DNA of 64,000 bases from Thysanoteuthis rhombus (taxonomy: Eukaryota > Mollusca > Cephalopoda > Oegopsida > Thysanoteuthidae), in NCBI GenBank assembly GCA_963457665.1, contig OY735207.1:58390113-58454112 (forward strand), read 5' to 3'. This document shows positions 25,001 to 33,704 of the stretch, one piece after another. Every line of letters begins with the position of its first letter. Position 1 is the stretch's first letter. Under the pieces are notes generated by a model, which was not told the DNA's origin, did no database searches, and worked only from the letters and a program-made list of their open reading frames with translations. The translations under genes and the position numbers were made by a program.

Positions 25001-25028
25001 TAAGAGGCAGTTGACCTGTTCGGTCACT
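22010..25028 (-). mobile_element. RLE-type LINE copy 1, 5'-truncated
   Basis: A minus-strand non-LTR retrotransposon. The 3' end is an (ATT)n tail at 22010-22030, the 3' UTR spans 22031-22273, and the coding body reaches 25028. There it stops at an (ATT)n run while copy 2 continues, so about 75 codons of the RT ORF, the Myb domain and the 5' region are missing. The body is about 97% identical in protein to copy 2 with no indels over 917 residues, so it is young. It cannot be autonomous because it lacks its 5' end. Confidence 0.93.
22274..25027 (-). CDS. RT / zinc-knuckle / restriction-like endonuclease ORF, 5'-truncated (917 aa)
   Basis: This is the replicase part of an R2-superfamily LINE. 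It contains an RT domain with WKAPGPDGI, IDYKKAYD, GIFQGDSLSP and the catalytic YMDD. A CCHC knuckle follows (CRMCGERDETVNHITSEC) and then an RLE-type signature, RRPD, 14 residues, then D in IVDVAVP. In this class the RLE nicks target DNA and RT primes from the nick. The first codon of the open frame is GTG and the frame runs back into the (ATT)n repeat, so no genuine start is present and the N-terminus is missing. All catalytic motifs look intact. The subclade is uncertain; Dong/R4-like behaviour is inferred from the microsatellite flanks. Confidence 0.92.
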   Translation of the reverse strand: MTEQVNCLLQHIETNTLLELNNLIYAGAKMVAQSFTTQDRNLSNNREGKPNWERRLQRQISQLQRDEVLLRNTPHTDRPRVRLYKKYKVTQKGIATVVEELHQKRLAKEARLKRYRLRTAQYTQNRTFQNNEKKFYQDLNGERRQDMKPDATEAKNYWNSIWGHPKRHNITPQWLGNMRKELEDIDKGEPIVLNENTLKHTLRKVANWKAPGPDGIHGYWFKKLTTLHGRLTHLLQNCLNEGKAPEWMTKGRTTLILKDPGKGNIASNYRPITCLPLMWKILTGQIAERIYMSMDRRGLLPEEQKGCRIGTKGANDLLYIDQMILKEVRKRRKNIAMGWIDYKKAYDMIPHSWILECLRMFKISEPVVKFIGNSMENWKVDLTAAGDKLAEVGIKRGIFQGDSLSPLLFVLTMIPLNRILKNSKGYHFSKTKGKVNHLMYMDDIKLFAKNRGELETLFNEVREYSEDIGMEFGIEKCAIMVMHKGRLSVTEGIELPDNNKIRALNAQDRYKYLGVLECDTIKQEEMKEKIKREYLRRIRKILETKLNSRNLIKGMNTWAVSVVRYTGPFLGWTKEELQSMDRRTRKLMTMHKALHPRDDTDRLYVKRKEGGRGLISIEDCVQRAKVVLDRYVQTNSEEIIKSARDSATNNKVENNGTVEQTRKEKWEGKKLYGEFKRQIKDIADEKSWTWLRKGNLKRETESLIMAAQNKSIRTNYIKAKIDRTQTNSKCRMCGERDETVNHITSECSQLAQKEYKHRHDRVATMIHWELSKQMGFNHGEKWYQHKPEAVLENDNHKLLWDFDIQTDHLIQARRPDLVIVDKKRKACQIVDVAVPADHRVKKKEGEKREKYQDLARELRKMWNMKTRVVPVIVGALGTVPKTLRERLEEIGIRGRIETVQTTALLETARILRKVLEI

Positions 25029-25512
25029 TTATTATTATTATTATTATTATTATTATCATTATCATTTGCAATCTAACACCAGTTGTCTGGTTGTTACCGC
25101 TGGAGGTTGAGTGACAGCAAATCGGTTCAAGTCTCCAGCGTTCTTCTCCACACTCTCATAGTCCACAGCAATACTGTGGTTTACAGTTTCACACCAGTTT
25201 CCCGATGGTCATTGCTGAAGACTGAGTGACAGTAAGTCTTCTCAGGTCTTCCGCCCACATCTCTTCTAAACCTCACCTATCATGCCAGTGCTACGATTCG
25301 GGTGTATTCTTCCTTTTTTTCCTTCCTTCCTCCTCTCCTGTTAGGCCACTGCTGATATTTACAGTCGTGGATCGTATATTTCTAGCACTTCCCGCAGTAT
25401 TCTTGCAGTTCCTAGCCGTGCTGTGGTCAGTACGGTCTAAATCCTTCCTTTTATCCTGAGTTCGTCCAATCTCGCCCTCAGAGTCTTTGGGATAGTTCCG
25501 AGTGTGCCTATT
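25029..25512 (-). mobile_element. RLE-type LINE 3' fragment A
   Basis: An (ATT)n tail at 25031-25065 is followed by the element's 3' UTR (25066-25370), more diverged than copies 1 and 2. The last 45-50 codons of the ORF follow (TLGTIPKTLRARLDELRIKG). It is 5'-truncated at 25512 where it meets an (ACT)n/(ATT)n run. Its tail is the microsatellite into which copy 1's 5' end is joined. Confidence 0.85.
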
Positions 25513-25514
25513 AT

Positions 25515-25567
<53 letters not shown>

Positions 25568-25590
25568 TTGTTATTATTATTATTATTATT
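25513..25590. repeat. (ACT)n/(ATT)n microsatellite between two LINE copies
   Basis: About 55 bp of ACT repeats pass into ATT repeats. It is both the 5' boundary of fragment A and the 3' tail of copy 2. Confidence 0.93.
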
Positions 25591-25831
25591 GAATCTCACA
25601 CCAGTTGCCTGGTGGTAACCGCTGGAGTTTGAGTGACAGCAAGTCTCCTCAAGTCTCCAGCCCTCCTCTCCTCGTACTCATAGATCGCAGTAATTCTGCG
25701 ATTTACAGTTTCACACCGGTTGCCCAGTGGTTATCGCTGAAGGCTGAGTGACAATAAGTCTCCCCAGGTCTTCAGCTAACGTCTCCTCTCTCTTTCGCAT
25801 ATCATGACAGAGCTACGCTTCGTTGCAGTCC
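25591..25831 (-). other. 3' UTR of copy 2 with two repeated hairpins
   Basis: The UTR is an internal direct duplication. Each half carries TTGAGTGACAGCAAGTCTCC-like sequence and one hairpin. In RNA sense the distal hairpin (25599-25614) is CACCAG-GCAA-CTGGTG, and the proximal one (25714-25729) is CACTGG-GCAA-CCGGTG. Both have 6-bp stems closed by a GNRA-class tetraloop. The distal hairpin sits just before the terminal (AAT)n tail. A role in RT recognition is plausible by analogy with R2 3' UTR structure but is not shown here. Confidence 0.75.
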
Positions 25832-28807
25832 TTATATCTCTAGCACCTTCCTCAGTATCCGTCCAGTGCCCAGCAGTGCTGTGGTCTGTACGGTCTCTAT
25901 CCTCCCCCTAATCCCGATCTCCTCCAGTCTCTCCCTCAGCGTTTTGGGGACAGTTCCTAGTGCGCCCACTATGACCGGTACTACCCTGGTTTTCATGTTC
26001 CACATTTTCTTTAACTCCCTTGCTAGGTCCTGGTATTTTTCCCTTTTCTCACCCTCCTTCTTTTTTACTCTATGGTCTGCAGGTACAGCAACGTCTACTA
26101 TTTGGCAGGCCCTCCTTTTTTTGTCTACTATTACTAAGTCCGGCCTTCTTGCCTGGATGAGGTGGTCAGTTTGGATGTCAAAGTCCCACAGTAGTTTGTG
26201 GTTGTCATTCTCCAAAACTGCCTCTGGCTTGTGCTGATACCACTTTTCCCCATGGTTGAATCCCATTTGTTTACTTAGTTCCCAGTGTATCATCGTTGCT
26301 ACTCTATCGTGTCTATGCTTATACTCCTTCTGGGCGAGTTGGCTGCATTCACTAGTTATGTGGTTTACTGTCTCATCTCTTTCACCGCACATGCGGCATT
26401 TGCTGTTTGTCTGTGTTCTGTCGATTTTTGCTTTTATGTAGTTTGTCCTTATGCTTTTGTTTTGGGCTGCCATGATGAGCGATTCTGTTTCTCTCTTAAG
26501 GTTTCCCTTTCGTAACCACGTCCATGATTTCTCGTCTGCTATTTCTTTTATCTGTCTTTTAAACTCGCCGTACAATTTTTTCCCTTCCCACTTTTCTTTT
26601 CTAGTTTGCTCTACTGTTCCATTGTTTTCTACTTTATTGTTTGTCGCACTATCCCTCGCGCTCTTTATGATTTCTTCACTATTTGTTTGCACATATCTAT
26701 CTAGGACTACTTTAGCTCTCTGGACACAATCTTCTATGCTGATGAGCCCCCTACCACCTTCTTTTCTCTTAACGTATAGCCTATCTGTATCATCCCTAGG
26801 ATGTAATGCTTTATGCATCGTCATAAGTTTCCTTGTTCGCCTATCCATTGATTGGAGCTCTTCCTTTGTCCATCCTAGGAATGGTCCTGTATACCTAATT
26901 ACTGACACAGCCCAGGTGTTCATTCCTTTTATTAGATTTCTGCTATTTAATTTGGTTTCTAATATTTTCCTAATCCTTCTGAGGTATTCTCTCTTAATTT
27001 TCTCCTTCATCTCTTCCCGTTTTATCGTGTCACATTCAAGGACACCTAGGTACTTGTATCGGTCTTGTGCAGTCAATGCCCTAATCTTGTTGTTGTCCGG
27101 AAGTTCAATTCCCTCAGTCATTGAAAGCCTTCCTCTATGCATCACCATGATTGCGCATTTTTCTATCCCAAACTCCATTCCTATGTCCTCACTATATTCC
27201 CTTACTTCGTTGAACAGAGTCTCAAGCTCTCCCCTGTTTTTTGCAAACAATTTAATATCGTCCATGTACATTAAGTGGTTGACCTTACTGTTTGTTTTAG
27301 AGAAGTGGTATCCTTTGCTGTTTCTCAGGATTCTGTTAAGCGGTATCATTGTTAAAACAAATAATAGTGGGGACAACGAGTCTCCTTGGAAGATTCCCCT
27401 TTTTATCCCTACCTCGGCTAGTTTGTCCCCTGCGGCTGTCAAATCTACTTTCCAGTTTTTCATTGAATTACCAATGAATTTAACCACCGGTTCGCTAATT
27501 TTGAACATTCTAAGGCATTCGAGTATCCAGCTATGTGGAATCATATCGTATGCCTTTTTGTAATCTATCCATCCCATTGCGATATTCTTTCTCCTTTTCC
27601 TTACTTCTTTTAAGATCATCTGGTCTATGTAGAGTAAATCGTTTGCCCCTTTGGTTCCTATCCTACACCCTTTCTGTTCTTCTGGTAGTAGTCCCCTTCT
27701 ATCCATTGACATGTATATTCTCTCTGCTATTTGCCCGGTCAGGATTTTCCACATAAGTGGTAGGCAAGTGATTGGTCTATAGTTGCTTGCTATGTTCCCC
27801 TTCCCCAGGTCTTTTTGGATGAGGGTGGTTCTGCCTTTAGTCATCCATTCTGGTGCTTTGCCTTCGTTTAGACAATTTTGGAGTAGGTGGGTGAGTCTAC
27901 CGTGTAACGTGGTGAACTTTTTGAACCAATACCCATGGATCCCGTCGGGCCCCGGTGCTTTCCAGTTGGCTACTTTCCTAAGAGTATGTTTCAATGTGTT
28001 TTCATTCAGTACTATTGGTTCTCCCTTGTCTATATCTTCTAGTTCTTTTCTCATGTTTCCTAGCCATTGCGGTGTTACATTGTGTCTTTTTGGGTGCCCC
28101 CATATGCTATTCCAATAGTTCTTGGCCTCTGTGGCATCTGGTTTTATGTCCTGCCTTCTTTCCCCATTTAAATCTTGGTAAAACTTTTTCTCATTGTTTT
28201 GGAATGTGCGGTTTTGTGTGTATTGGGCCGATCTTAGTCTGTATCTTTTTAGTCTTGCCTCTTTAGCTAGTCTTTTCTGGTGTAACTCTTCGACTACAGT
28301 TGCGATGCCTTTTTGCGCTACCTTATATTTGTTATAAAGTCTTACTCGTGGTCTGTCTGTGTGTGGTGTATTTCTAAGCAGTACTTCGTCTCTCTGTAGT
28401 TGGGAGATCTGCCTTTGTAACCTTCTCTTCCAGTTGGGTTTCCCTTCCCTATTATTGCCCAGGTTCCTATCTTGTGTTGTGAAGCTTTGTGCTACCATTT
28501 TCGCCCCTGCATAAATTAGGTTGTTGAGTTCTAGGAGGGTGTCTGTTTCTATGTGCTGTAAGAGGCAGTTGACCTGTTCGGTCACTTCTCCGACTTTCTT
28601 TCTGTCTTTGTCTCTTAGGGAGGGGAGTGTTGTTTTCTCTCCTCGCATGATCTCTTTCAAAGCTTGTATTTTGCTTTTCTCTTCTTCCGTTGGTGCCTCG
28701 TCATCACCCTCTGGTGCATAGCTTACTGGGAGGGTCTCATGGGGGATTATTCTAGTTTTGTTATTGGTACTAGTTGTGCTGGGGGGGGCATTTTTCAGAT
28801 GTGTCAC
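25832..28807 (-). CDS. RT / zinc-knuckle / restriction-like endonuclease ORF (991 aa)
   Basis: This is the R2-superfamily LINE replicase. The reverse transcriptase domain spans about residues 270-600: APGPDGI at 284-290, IDYKKAYD at 414-421, GIFQGDSLSP at 471-480 and YMDD at 514-517. The CCHC knuckle uses C804, C807, H816 and C821. The RLE core has PD at 889-890 and D905, followed by VAVP. A downstream block, VPVIVGALGTVPKTLRERL, lies near 943-961. The frame opens with GTG, not ATG, and overlaps by 38 nt the Myb-encoding frame upstream. The natural protein was therefore probably one ORF of about 1.1-1.2 kb residues' worth of codons with an N-terminal Myb domain, as in R2-like elements. All catalytic motifs are present. 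It acts in the nucleus by target-primed reverse transcription. Confidence 0.93.
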   Translation of the reverse strand: MTHLKNAPPSTTSTNNKTRIIPHETLPVSYAPEGDDEAPTEEEKSKIQALKEIMRGEKTTLPSLRDKDRKKVGEVTEQVNCLLQHIETDTLLELNNLIYAGAKMVAQSFTTQDRNLGNNREGKPNWKRRLQRQISQLQRDEVLLRNTPHTDRPRVRLYNKYKVAQKGIATVVEELHQKRLAKEARLKRYRLRSAQYTQNRTFQNNEKKFYQDLNGERRQDIKPDATEAKNYWNSIWGHPKRHNVTPQWLGNMRKELEDIDKGEPIVLNENTLKHTLRKVANWKAPGPDGIHGYWFKKFTTLHGRLTHLLQNCLNEGKAPEWMTKGRTTLIQKDLGKGNIASNYRPITCLPLMWKILTGQIAERIYMSMDRRGLLPEEQKGCRIGTKGANDLLYIDQMILKEVRKRRKNIAMGWIDYKKAYDMIPHSWILECLRMFKISEPVVKFIGNSMKNWKVDLTAAGDKLAEVGIKRGIFQGDSLSPLLFVLTMIPLNRILRNSKGYHFSKTNSKVNHLMYMDDIKLFAKNRGELETLFNEVREYSEDIGMEFGIEKCAIMVMHRGRLSMTEGIELPDNNKIRALTAQDRYKYLGVLECDTIKREEMKEKIKREYLRRIRKILETKLNSRNLIKGMNTWAVSVIRYTGPFLGWTKEELQSMDRRTRKLMTMHKALHPRDDTDRLYVKRKEGGRGLISIEDCVQRAKVVLDRYVQTNSEEIIKSARDSATNNKVENNGTVEQTRKEKWEGKKLYGEFKRQIKEIADEKSWTWLRKGNLKRETESLIMAAQNKSIRTNYIKAKIDRTQTNSKCRMCGERDETVNHITSECSQLAQKEYKHRHDRVATMIHWELSKQMGFNHGEKWYQHKPEAVLENDNHKLLWDFDIQTDHLIQARRPDLVIVDKKRRACQIVDVAVPADHRVKKKEGEKREKYQDLARELKKMWNMKTRVVPVIVGALGTVPKTLRERLEEIGIRGRIETVQTTALLGTGRILRKVLEI

Positions 28808-29438
28808 CTGAATCTCTCTCTACATTAATGCGAATCTCTAGTAGTTCAGTCTCAGACAACCATTTCTTCTTTTGAATTTGCTTTACTTGGTCAGCAAGGC
28901 GTTGGTTCGATACTTCCACAGCAGATTTTTCCCTCCATATTTGGAGCATACGCTCTCTATAAGATCGCACTGAAGGCTTGCTTTTATAGTAACAGTACAT
29001 AACTAGTCTATTCTCTTCCCTTGTCCATCTCTTTCTCTTTATAGCAGTCGCCCCCTGAGGACTGCACTTCCCCTGGATATCGCTAGTGGTATACGAGTTT
29101 TGGCCAACAGTAGCTGTGTGACGACTGTGTCCCTCCTGAAGGCCATTAAGGGTACACGAGCCGAGATTTTGGCCAGCAGTCACAGGATGACGACCGGGTC
29201 CCTCCTGGTGGCTAACAAGGGAACACCTGCCGGTTACGACACACAGGTCTTGGATCTGTGCCCCGTTTTTTGCGGTAAAATGGTTTGGTTGTACTGTCAT
29301 GATTGGGGTTTTTGGTTCTTTGGAGGTAGTACCAGACCTTGGTGGGTTGGTTAAGACCGATGTGAGTCGGAAATAGCCCAAGAGCCCCACCGGCCCTTTT
29401 GGTTCTTTTAAGGTAGCGCCATACCTTGGTGGATTCAT
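28770..29438 (-). CDS. N-terminal Myb-like DNA-binding part of the LINE ORF (222 aa frame)
   Basis: Residues 135-200 read KRKRWTREENRLVMYCYY, then YRERMLQIWREKSAVEVSNQ and RLADQVKQIQKKKWLSETEL. This is a Myb/SANT-like helix-turn-helix region of the kind found N-terminal in several RLE LINEs, where it helps target binding. No CCHH fingers are visible. Residues 71-131 are three imperfect 23-residue repeats (69 bp). Residues 1-45 derive from an 89-bp tandem duplication whose length is not a multiple of three, so the first ATG is probably leader sequence and the true start lies downstream. The frame ends just past a C8 run; one base fewer there would continue into the RT frame. Confidence 0.78.
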   Translation of the reverse strand: MNPPRYGATLKEPKGPVGLLGYFRLTSVLTNPPRSGTTSKEPKTPIMTVQPNHFTAKNGAQIQDLCVVTGRCSLVSHQEGPGRHPVTAGQNLGSCTLNGLQEGHSRHTATVGQNSYTTSDIQGKCSPQGATAIKRKRWTREENRLVMYCYYKSKPSVRSYRERMLQIWREKSAVEVSNQRLADQVKQIQKKKWLSETELLEIRINVERDSGDTSEKCPPQHN

Positions 29439-29439
29439 T

Positions 29440-29674
29440 GAGACCTATGTGCACAGTGGTAATCAAAGAGCCCCACCAGCTCCTACCACCCAGGGTATGG
29501 CCTCACAAGGACAAGCCATTCAGGCTTGCAGAGATATCTATCTAGTGATATGACATTTGCCTGATTGTTGAACTAAAGAGATAACACTAAGCCTTTTTCT
29601 TGGGGAGGGGGGTTACATACATTAAAGATCATATGTCTCCCTTAAATGTTATAAGTCTTGACTTAGTATAAGTT
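29440..29674 (-). other. Leader between Myb frame and tandem units of copy 2
   Basis: Single-copy DNA between the ORF and the first 707-bp unit. It contains the outer part of the 89-bp duplication (to about 29478). I see no further motif. Confidence 0.5.
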
Positions 29675-31371
29675 TCGATATTCGTTGTTTTTTTCTTCTT
29701 CTTCTTCCAATGCCCGCTGGGTAGATGGCCAAGCGACCACCGCCAATTTATACTATACTAATCTCGGGGGCGGGGGGAGGAGGTTGCAAGTGGAAAAGTT
29801 CATTCACACACACATATATATATATATGCTCGCCCCTCGCTTTTCTATACTTCTATGGGACAACTCATTTTGAATTATAAATTATAAATATAATAATTTT
29901 AAATTTAATTTTAATTCCACTTACCCACGTGCAGGTCTAAAAAAACAACTTTTTTCTTCAACTCGGCAGTGGCCTTCTCATTGCAAGAGAAAATTCCTCA
30001 GACTCACAAAGAAAACCATCTCAGAGGTACAAAGATACCATCAAAATATCAAGAATAATCAACCAAAGTAAAATATCATTAAAATGTTCGAAGATAATCA
30101 GAGTTCATCTCAAAGCCAAACGTTAAGTATCATTAGAATCTAAAGAAAACTTCTTTAACTAAGCCCAGAACAAAATCATCAGGGGCAGCCTGTAGTCAAA
30201 ATAGCATTGTTATTATTAATATCATTATTATTATTATTATTATTATTATTGTTAATAATAAGACATTCAATCACAGAGTAAATTTTAAAATCTAGCCTGA
30301 GTTAGTTAGGTCTTCAAAGTAAGTCACCAGAATTCATCTTGAAAAAGGAGGCCTTTTGTCGAAAAGTGGGGGAGGCCGTCTTCGATATTCGTTGTTTTTT
30401 TCTTCTTCTTCTTCCAATGCCCGCTGGGTAGATGGCCAAGCGACCACCGCCAATTTATACTATACTAATCTCGGGGGCGGGGGGAGGAGGTTGCAAGTGG
30501 AAAAGTTCATTCACACACACATATATATATATATGCTCGCCCCTCGCTTTTCTATACTTCTATGGGACAACTCATTTTGAATTATAAATTATAAATATAA
30601 TAATTTTAAATTTAATTTTAATTCCACTTACCCACGTGCAGGTCTAAAAAAACAACTTTTTTCTTCAACTCGGCAGTGGCCTTCTCATTGCAAGAGAAAA
30701 TTCCTCAGACTCACAAAGAAAACCATCTCAGAGGTACAAAGATACCATCAAAATATCAAGAATAATCAACCAAAGTAAAATATCATTAAAATGTTCGAAG
30801 ATAATCAGAGTTCATCTCAAAGCCAAACGTTAAGTATCATTAGAATCTAAAGAAAACTTCTTTAACTAAGCCCAGAACAAAATCATCAGGGGCAGCCTGT
30901 AGTCAAAATAGCATTGTTATTATTAATATCATTATTATTATTATTATTATTATTATTGTTAATAATAAGACATTCAATCACAGAGTAAATTTTAAAATCT
31001 AGCCTGAGTTAGTTAGGTCTTCAAAGTAAGTCACCAGAATTCATCTTGAAAAAGGAGGCCTTTTGTCGAAAAGTGGGGGAGGCCGTCTTCGATATTCGTT
31101 GTTTTTTTCTTCTTCTTCTTCCAATGCCCGCTGGGTAGATGGCCAAGCGACCACCGCCAATTTATACTATACTAATCTCGGGGGCGGGGGGGAGGAGGTT
31201 GCAAGTGGAAAAGTTCATTCACACACACATATATATATATATGCTCGCCCCTCGCTTTTCTATACTTCCATGGGACAACTCATTTTGAATTATAAATTAT
31301 AAATATAATAATTTTAAATTTAATTTTAATTCCACTTACCCACGTGCAGGTCTAAAAGAACAACTTTTTTC
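29675..31371 (-). repeat. 707-bp tandem units, 2.4 copies, 5' of LINE copy 2
   Basis: Units start at 29675, 30382 and 31089, giving an exact 707-bp period. Units 1 and 2 look identical. The third is cut at 31371 (283 bp) and differs by one extra G and two substitutions. Each full unit contains a GC-box-like GGGGGCGGGG (29765-29780 and +707 steps), an internal (ATT)n run and a short TA run. There is no coding potential. The truncated outermost unit abuts (ATT)n. The arrangement resembles 5' UTR promoter monomers of some LINEs. A plain local duplication or an assembly artefact are alternatives. Confidence 0.85.
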
Positions 31372-31860
31372 TATTATTATTATCATTATTATTATTATCA
31401 CCGCTGGAGACTGAGAGACAGCAAGTCCCCTCAAACTGAAGCCTTTTTTTTCACAGTCCACGGCTTCGGGTCATGTCTTCATATCAGTTGCCTGTTAGTT
31501 ATCATGAGAGGCTGAGTGACGGTAAGTCTCCTTGGGTCTCCATCTCCCTTCTCATATCGTCCAAACCTAGCAGCGTTGTGGTTTGTATCGTCTCCTCTAT
31601 GCCCTTTTCTCGGCTGTTAGATAATTTCTACCAGCTGGGGGTCGTATATCTCATATAACGAGTACCATCCTCCATATTTGTGGAGTCCCCAGTAGTGCTG
31701 TTACCTGTATAGTCTCTATCCATCTTCCTCATCCTTGGTTCCTCTTGTCTCGTCCTCAGTGTCTTTGGTACGGTCCACACACTATTACTGGTACTACCCA
31801 GACTTCCATGTTCCAATCATTCTTCGATACCCTTACCAGTTCCTGCTATTCTCCCGGATT
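31372..31860 (-). mobile_element. RLE-type LINE 3' fragment B
   Basis: An (ATT)n tail at 31372-31398 is followed by a diverged 3' UTR (CACCGCTGGAGACTGAGAGA near 31398) and the C-terminal codons of the ORF (VWTVPKTLRTRQEEPRMRKM). It is 5'-truncated at about 31858, again at an (ATT)n/(AGT)n run. The last 25 nt of the UTR, including the distal hairpin, are missing. Confidence 0.78.
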
Positions 31861-31896
31861 TATTATTATTAGTAGTAGTAGTAATAGTAGTAGTTG

Positions 31897-31954
<58 letters not shown>
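31861..31954. repeat. (ATT)n/(AGT)n then (AAT)n microsatellite
   Basis: A junction between minus-strand fragment B and plus-strand copy 3. The trinucleotide repeat changes strand sense from ATT to AAT, consistent with insertions from both sides. Confidence 0.92.
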
Positions 31955-31955
<1 letters not shown>

Positions 31956-33494
31956 TTGTAAAGAACAAGGGAAACCTCAAAACGCTATTCAACAAAGAGA
32001 AGGAATACGATGATGACATTGGGATTGAATTTGGAATTAAAAAAATGGGCAATTATGGTAATGCACAAAAGACAGCTCGCAGCAGAAGAAGGAATCGAAC
32101 TCGCAGACGGAAGGAAGATTAGGGCACTGACCACACAGGACCAGTACAAACACCGGGGAGTTTGCGAATGTCACGCAATAAAAGGGGAAAAATGAAGAAG
32201 GAAATTAGAAAAGAATACCTTACGAGGGTGAGGAAAAGAGACCAAATTAAACTGTGGGTAACTGATGAGAGGAAAGAACAAATGGACTTTATCGGTAGTA
32301 AGATACACAGGACTATTGTTTGGATGGACAAAGGAAGAACATGAAAGCTTATGACAATGCACAAGGTGTTACACCCCACAGATTACACGGAAAGATTGTA
32401 CTTGAAGAGAAATGAAGGTGGTAGAGGACTAATTAGCATAGAAGACTGTGACCAGAGGGCCAAAATAGTTCTACCAAAGTAAGTGCAAGCAAACAGTGAA
32501 GACATTATAACACTGCCCATAGCAGCGCAGCAAACAACAAAAAAAAAGAAGAAGGCGATGGTGCTGCACAGCAAACACTGAAAGAAAAAAGGGGCAAAAA
32601 GGGTACACGGTGAATTTAAAAGACAGATACAAGATGTGGCAGACGAGAGATCATGGACATGGCTACGAAATGTAAACCTATGGAAAGAAACAGAATCGCT
32701 CATCATGGCAGCCCGAAACAAATGCATCAGGACAAACTATTTCGAAGCAAACATCGACAGGACTAGTGGATATAGCAAAGTAGCCCAGAAGGAATATAAA
32801 AATGGACACAACAGATTAGCAATTGTGATACTCTGGGACCTGAGCAAACAAATGGGATTTGACCATGCAGAAAAATGGTACCAGCACAAACCAAACACAG
32901 CCCTGGAGAAGGGAAGTCACACATTGCTCTTGGATTTCAGCATCCACACTGACGACCTGATCCAAGAGGGGTTACCAGACCTGGTAATCGAGGTCCAGAG
33001 GAGGAGAACTAACCAAATAATAGACGTAGCTGCGCCTGCAGACTACAGAATGCATAGGAAAGAGAGTGGAAAACTGGGAATATGCCAGGATCTGGCAAGG
33101 TGCACTGAAGGCGAGATTTGAAGAACTAGGGATGAAAAGAAGGATGGAGACTATACAGACCACAGTACTACTGGGACTGCACGAATACCGAGGGAATTAC
33201 TAGAAATATGAGATCTACGACCCAAGCTGTTCCCAGTGGCCTAACTGGGAGAAGAGATGAGGAGAAAGAGTAAGAAAAAAAACACACACCAAGTACGAAC
33301 CACAGCACTGCTGTGATAGGTATGATATATGTGAGAAGAGTGCTGAAGACCTGAGGAGATATACTGCAACTAAGCTTTCAGTGATAACCACTAGGAAACT
33401 GGTGTGAAACTATGAGAGCGCAGAAAAGAGAGCTTGAGACCGGAGGAGACTTCCTGTCGCTCATCCTCCAGCTGTGACCATGAGGCAACTGGTG
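31955..33494 (+). mobile_element. RLE-type LINE copy 3, old and 5'-truncated
   Basis: A plus-strand copy starting in the RT thumb side (LFNKEKEYDDDIGIEFGI aligns with residues 531-549 of the intact ORF). Next come IMVMHKRQLAAEEGIEL, TWLRNVNLWKETESLIMAA, KQMGFDHAEKWYQHKPN and the RLE block PDLVIEV...IIDVAAPADYR. Several frame changes and stops interrupt it. An in-frame deletion between IDRTSGYSK and VAQKEYK removes the whole CCHC knuckle. The 3' UTR keeps a hairpin with a GAAA loop (33389-33404). It ends at 33494 in (ATG)n. Confidence 0.88.

Positions 33495-33571
<77 letters not shown>
33495..33571. repeat. (ATG)n microsatellite, tail of copy 3
   Basis: About 77 bp of ATG repeats follow CAACTGGTGTG, the end of the LINE 3' UTR. 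The repeat type differs from the usual (AAT)n tail. Confidence 0.95.
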
Positions 33572-33572
<1 letters not shown>

Positions 33573-33586
33573 ATATAATAATAATA

Positions 33587-33704
33587 TGGCATCACAGCCA
33601 AACTGCGTTGGATACATCAGTTTTTCGTCTAATTACCCATGTTAAGTAACTAGCCTGGTCAGTATCTATGTGGATGACCGCCTAGGAATACCAGGTGTCC
33701 TTAC
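33587..33704 (+). pseudogene. 5S rRNA-derived sequence (pseudogene or SINE3-type head)
   Basis: The segment follows animal 5S rRNA over its full 120 nt. GTTGGATACATCAG corresponds to GTTGAATACACCGG, ATGTTAAGTAAC to AAGTTAAGCAAC, and GGATGACCGCCTAGGAATAC to GGGTGACCGCCTGGGAATAC. The internal control region (near 33636-33690) is best kept. It has too many differences for a functional gene. About 200 bp of GC-richer DNA follows, which would fit a 5S-derived SINE body, but no second copy is in the window to prove it. Confidence 0.8.

Larger units (their letters stand above)
25591..31371 (-). mobile_element. RLE-type LINE copy 2, apparently full length (about 5.8 kb)
   Basis: From 5' to 3' on the minus strand it has about 1.7 kb of 707-bp tandem units (31371-29675), a leader (29674-29440), an N-terminal frame with a Myb-like domain (29438-28770), a 991-codon RT/RLE frame (28807-25832), a 3' UTR (25831-25591) and a 3' (ATT)n tail. 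Both outer ends abut (ATT)n, as for the other copies. Taking the 707-bp units as part of the element is an inference from position and from the truncated outermost unit. One frame offset separates the two coding frames. Confidence 0.8.

Noticed and set aside
25866-28721. Plus-strand frames of up to 370 codons across LINE copy 2
   Set aside because: They are antisense shadows of the conserved LINE ORF and repeat the shadows of copy 1.
29685-31302. Three near-identical frames of 62-79 codons in the 707-bp units
   Set aside because: Each lies in the same place in every unit, reads through CA/TA simple repeats and shows no domain. One differs by a frame shift with no sign of constraint.
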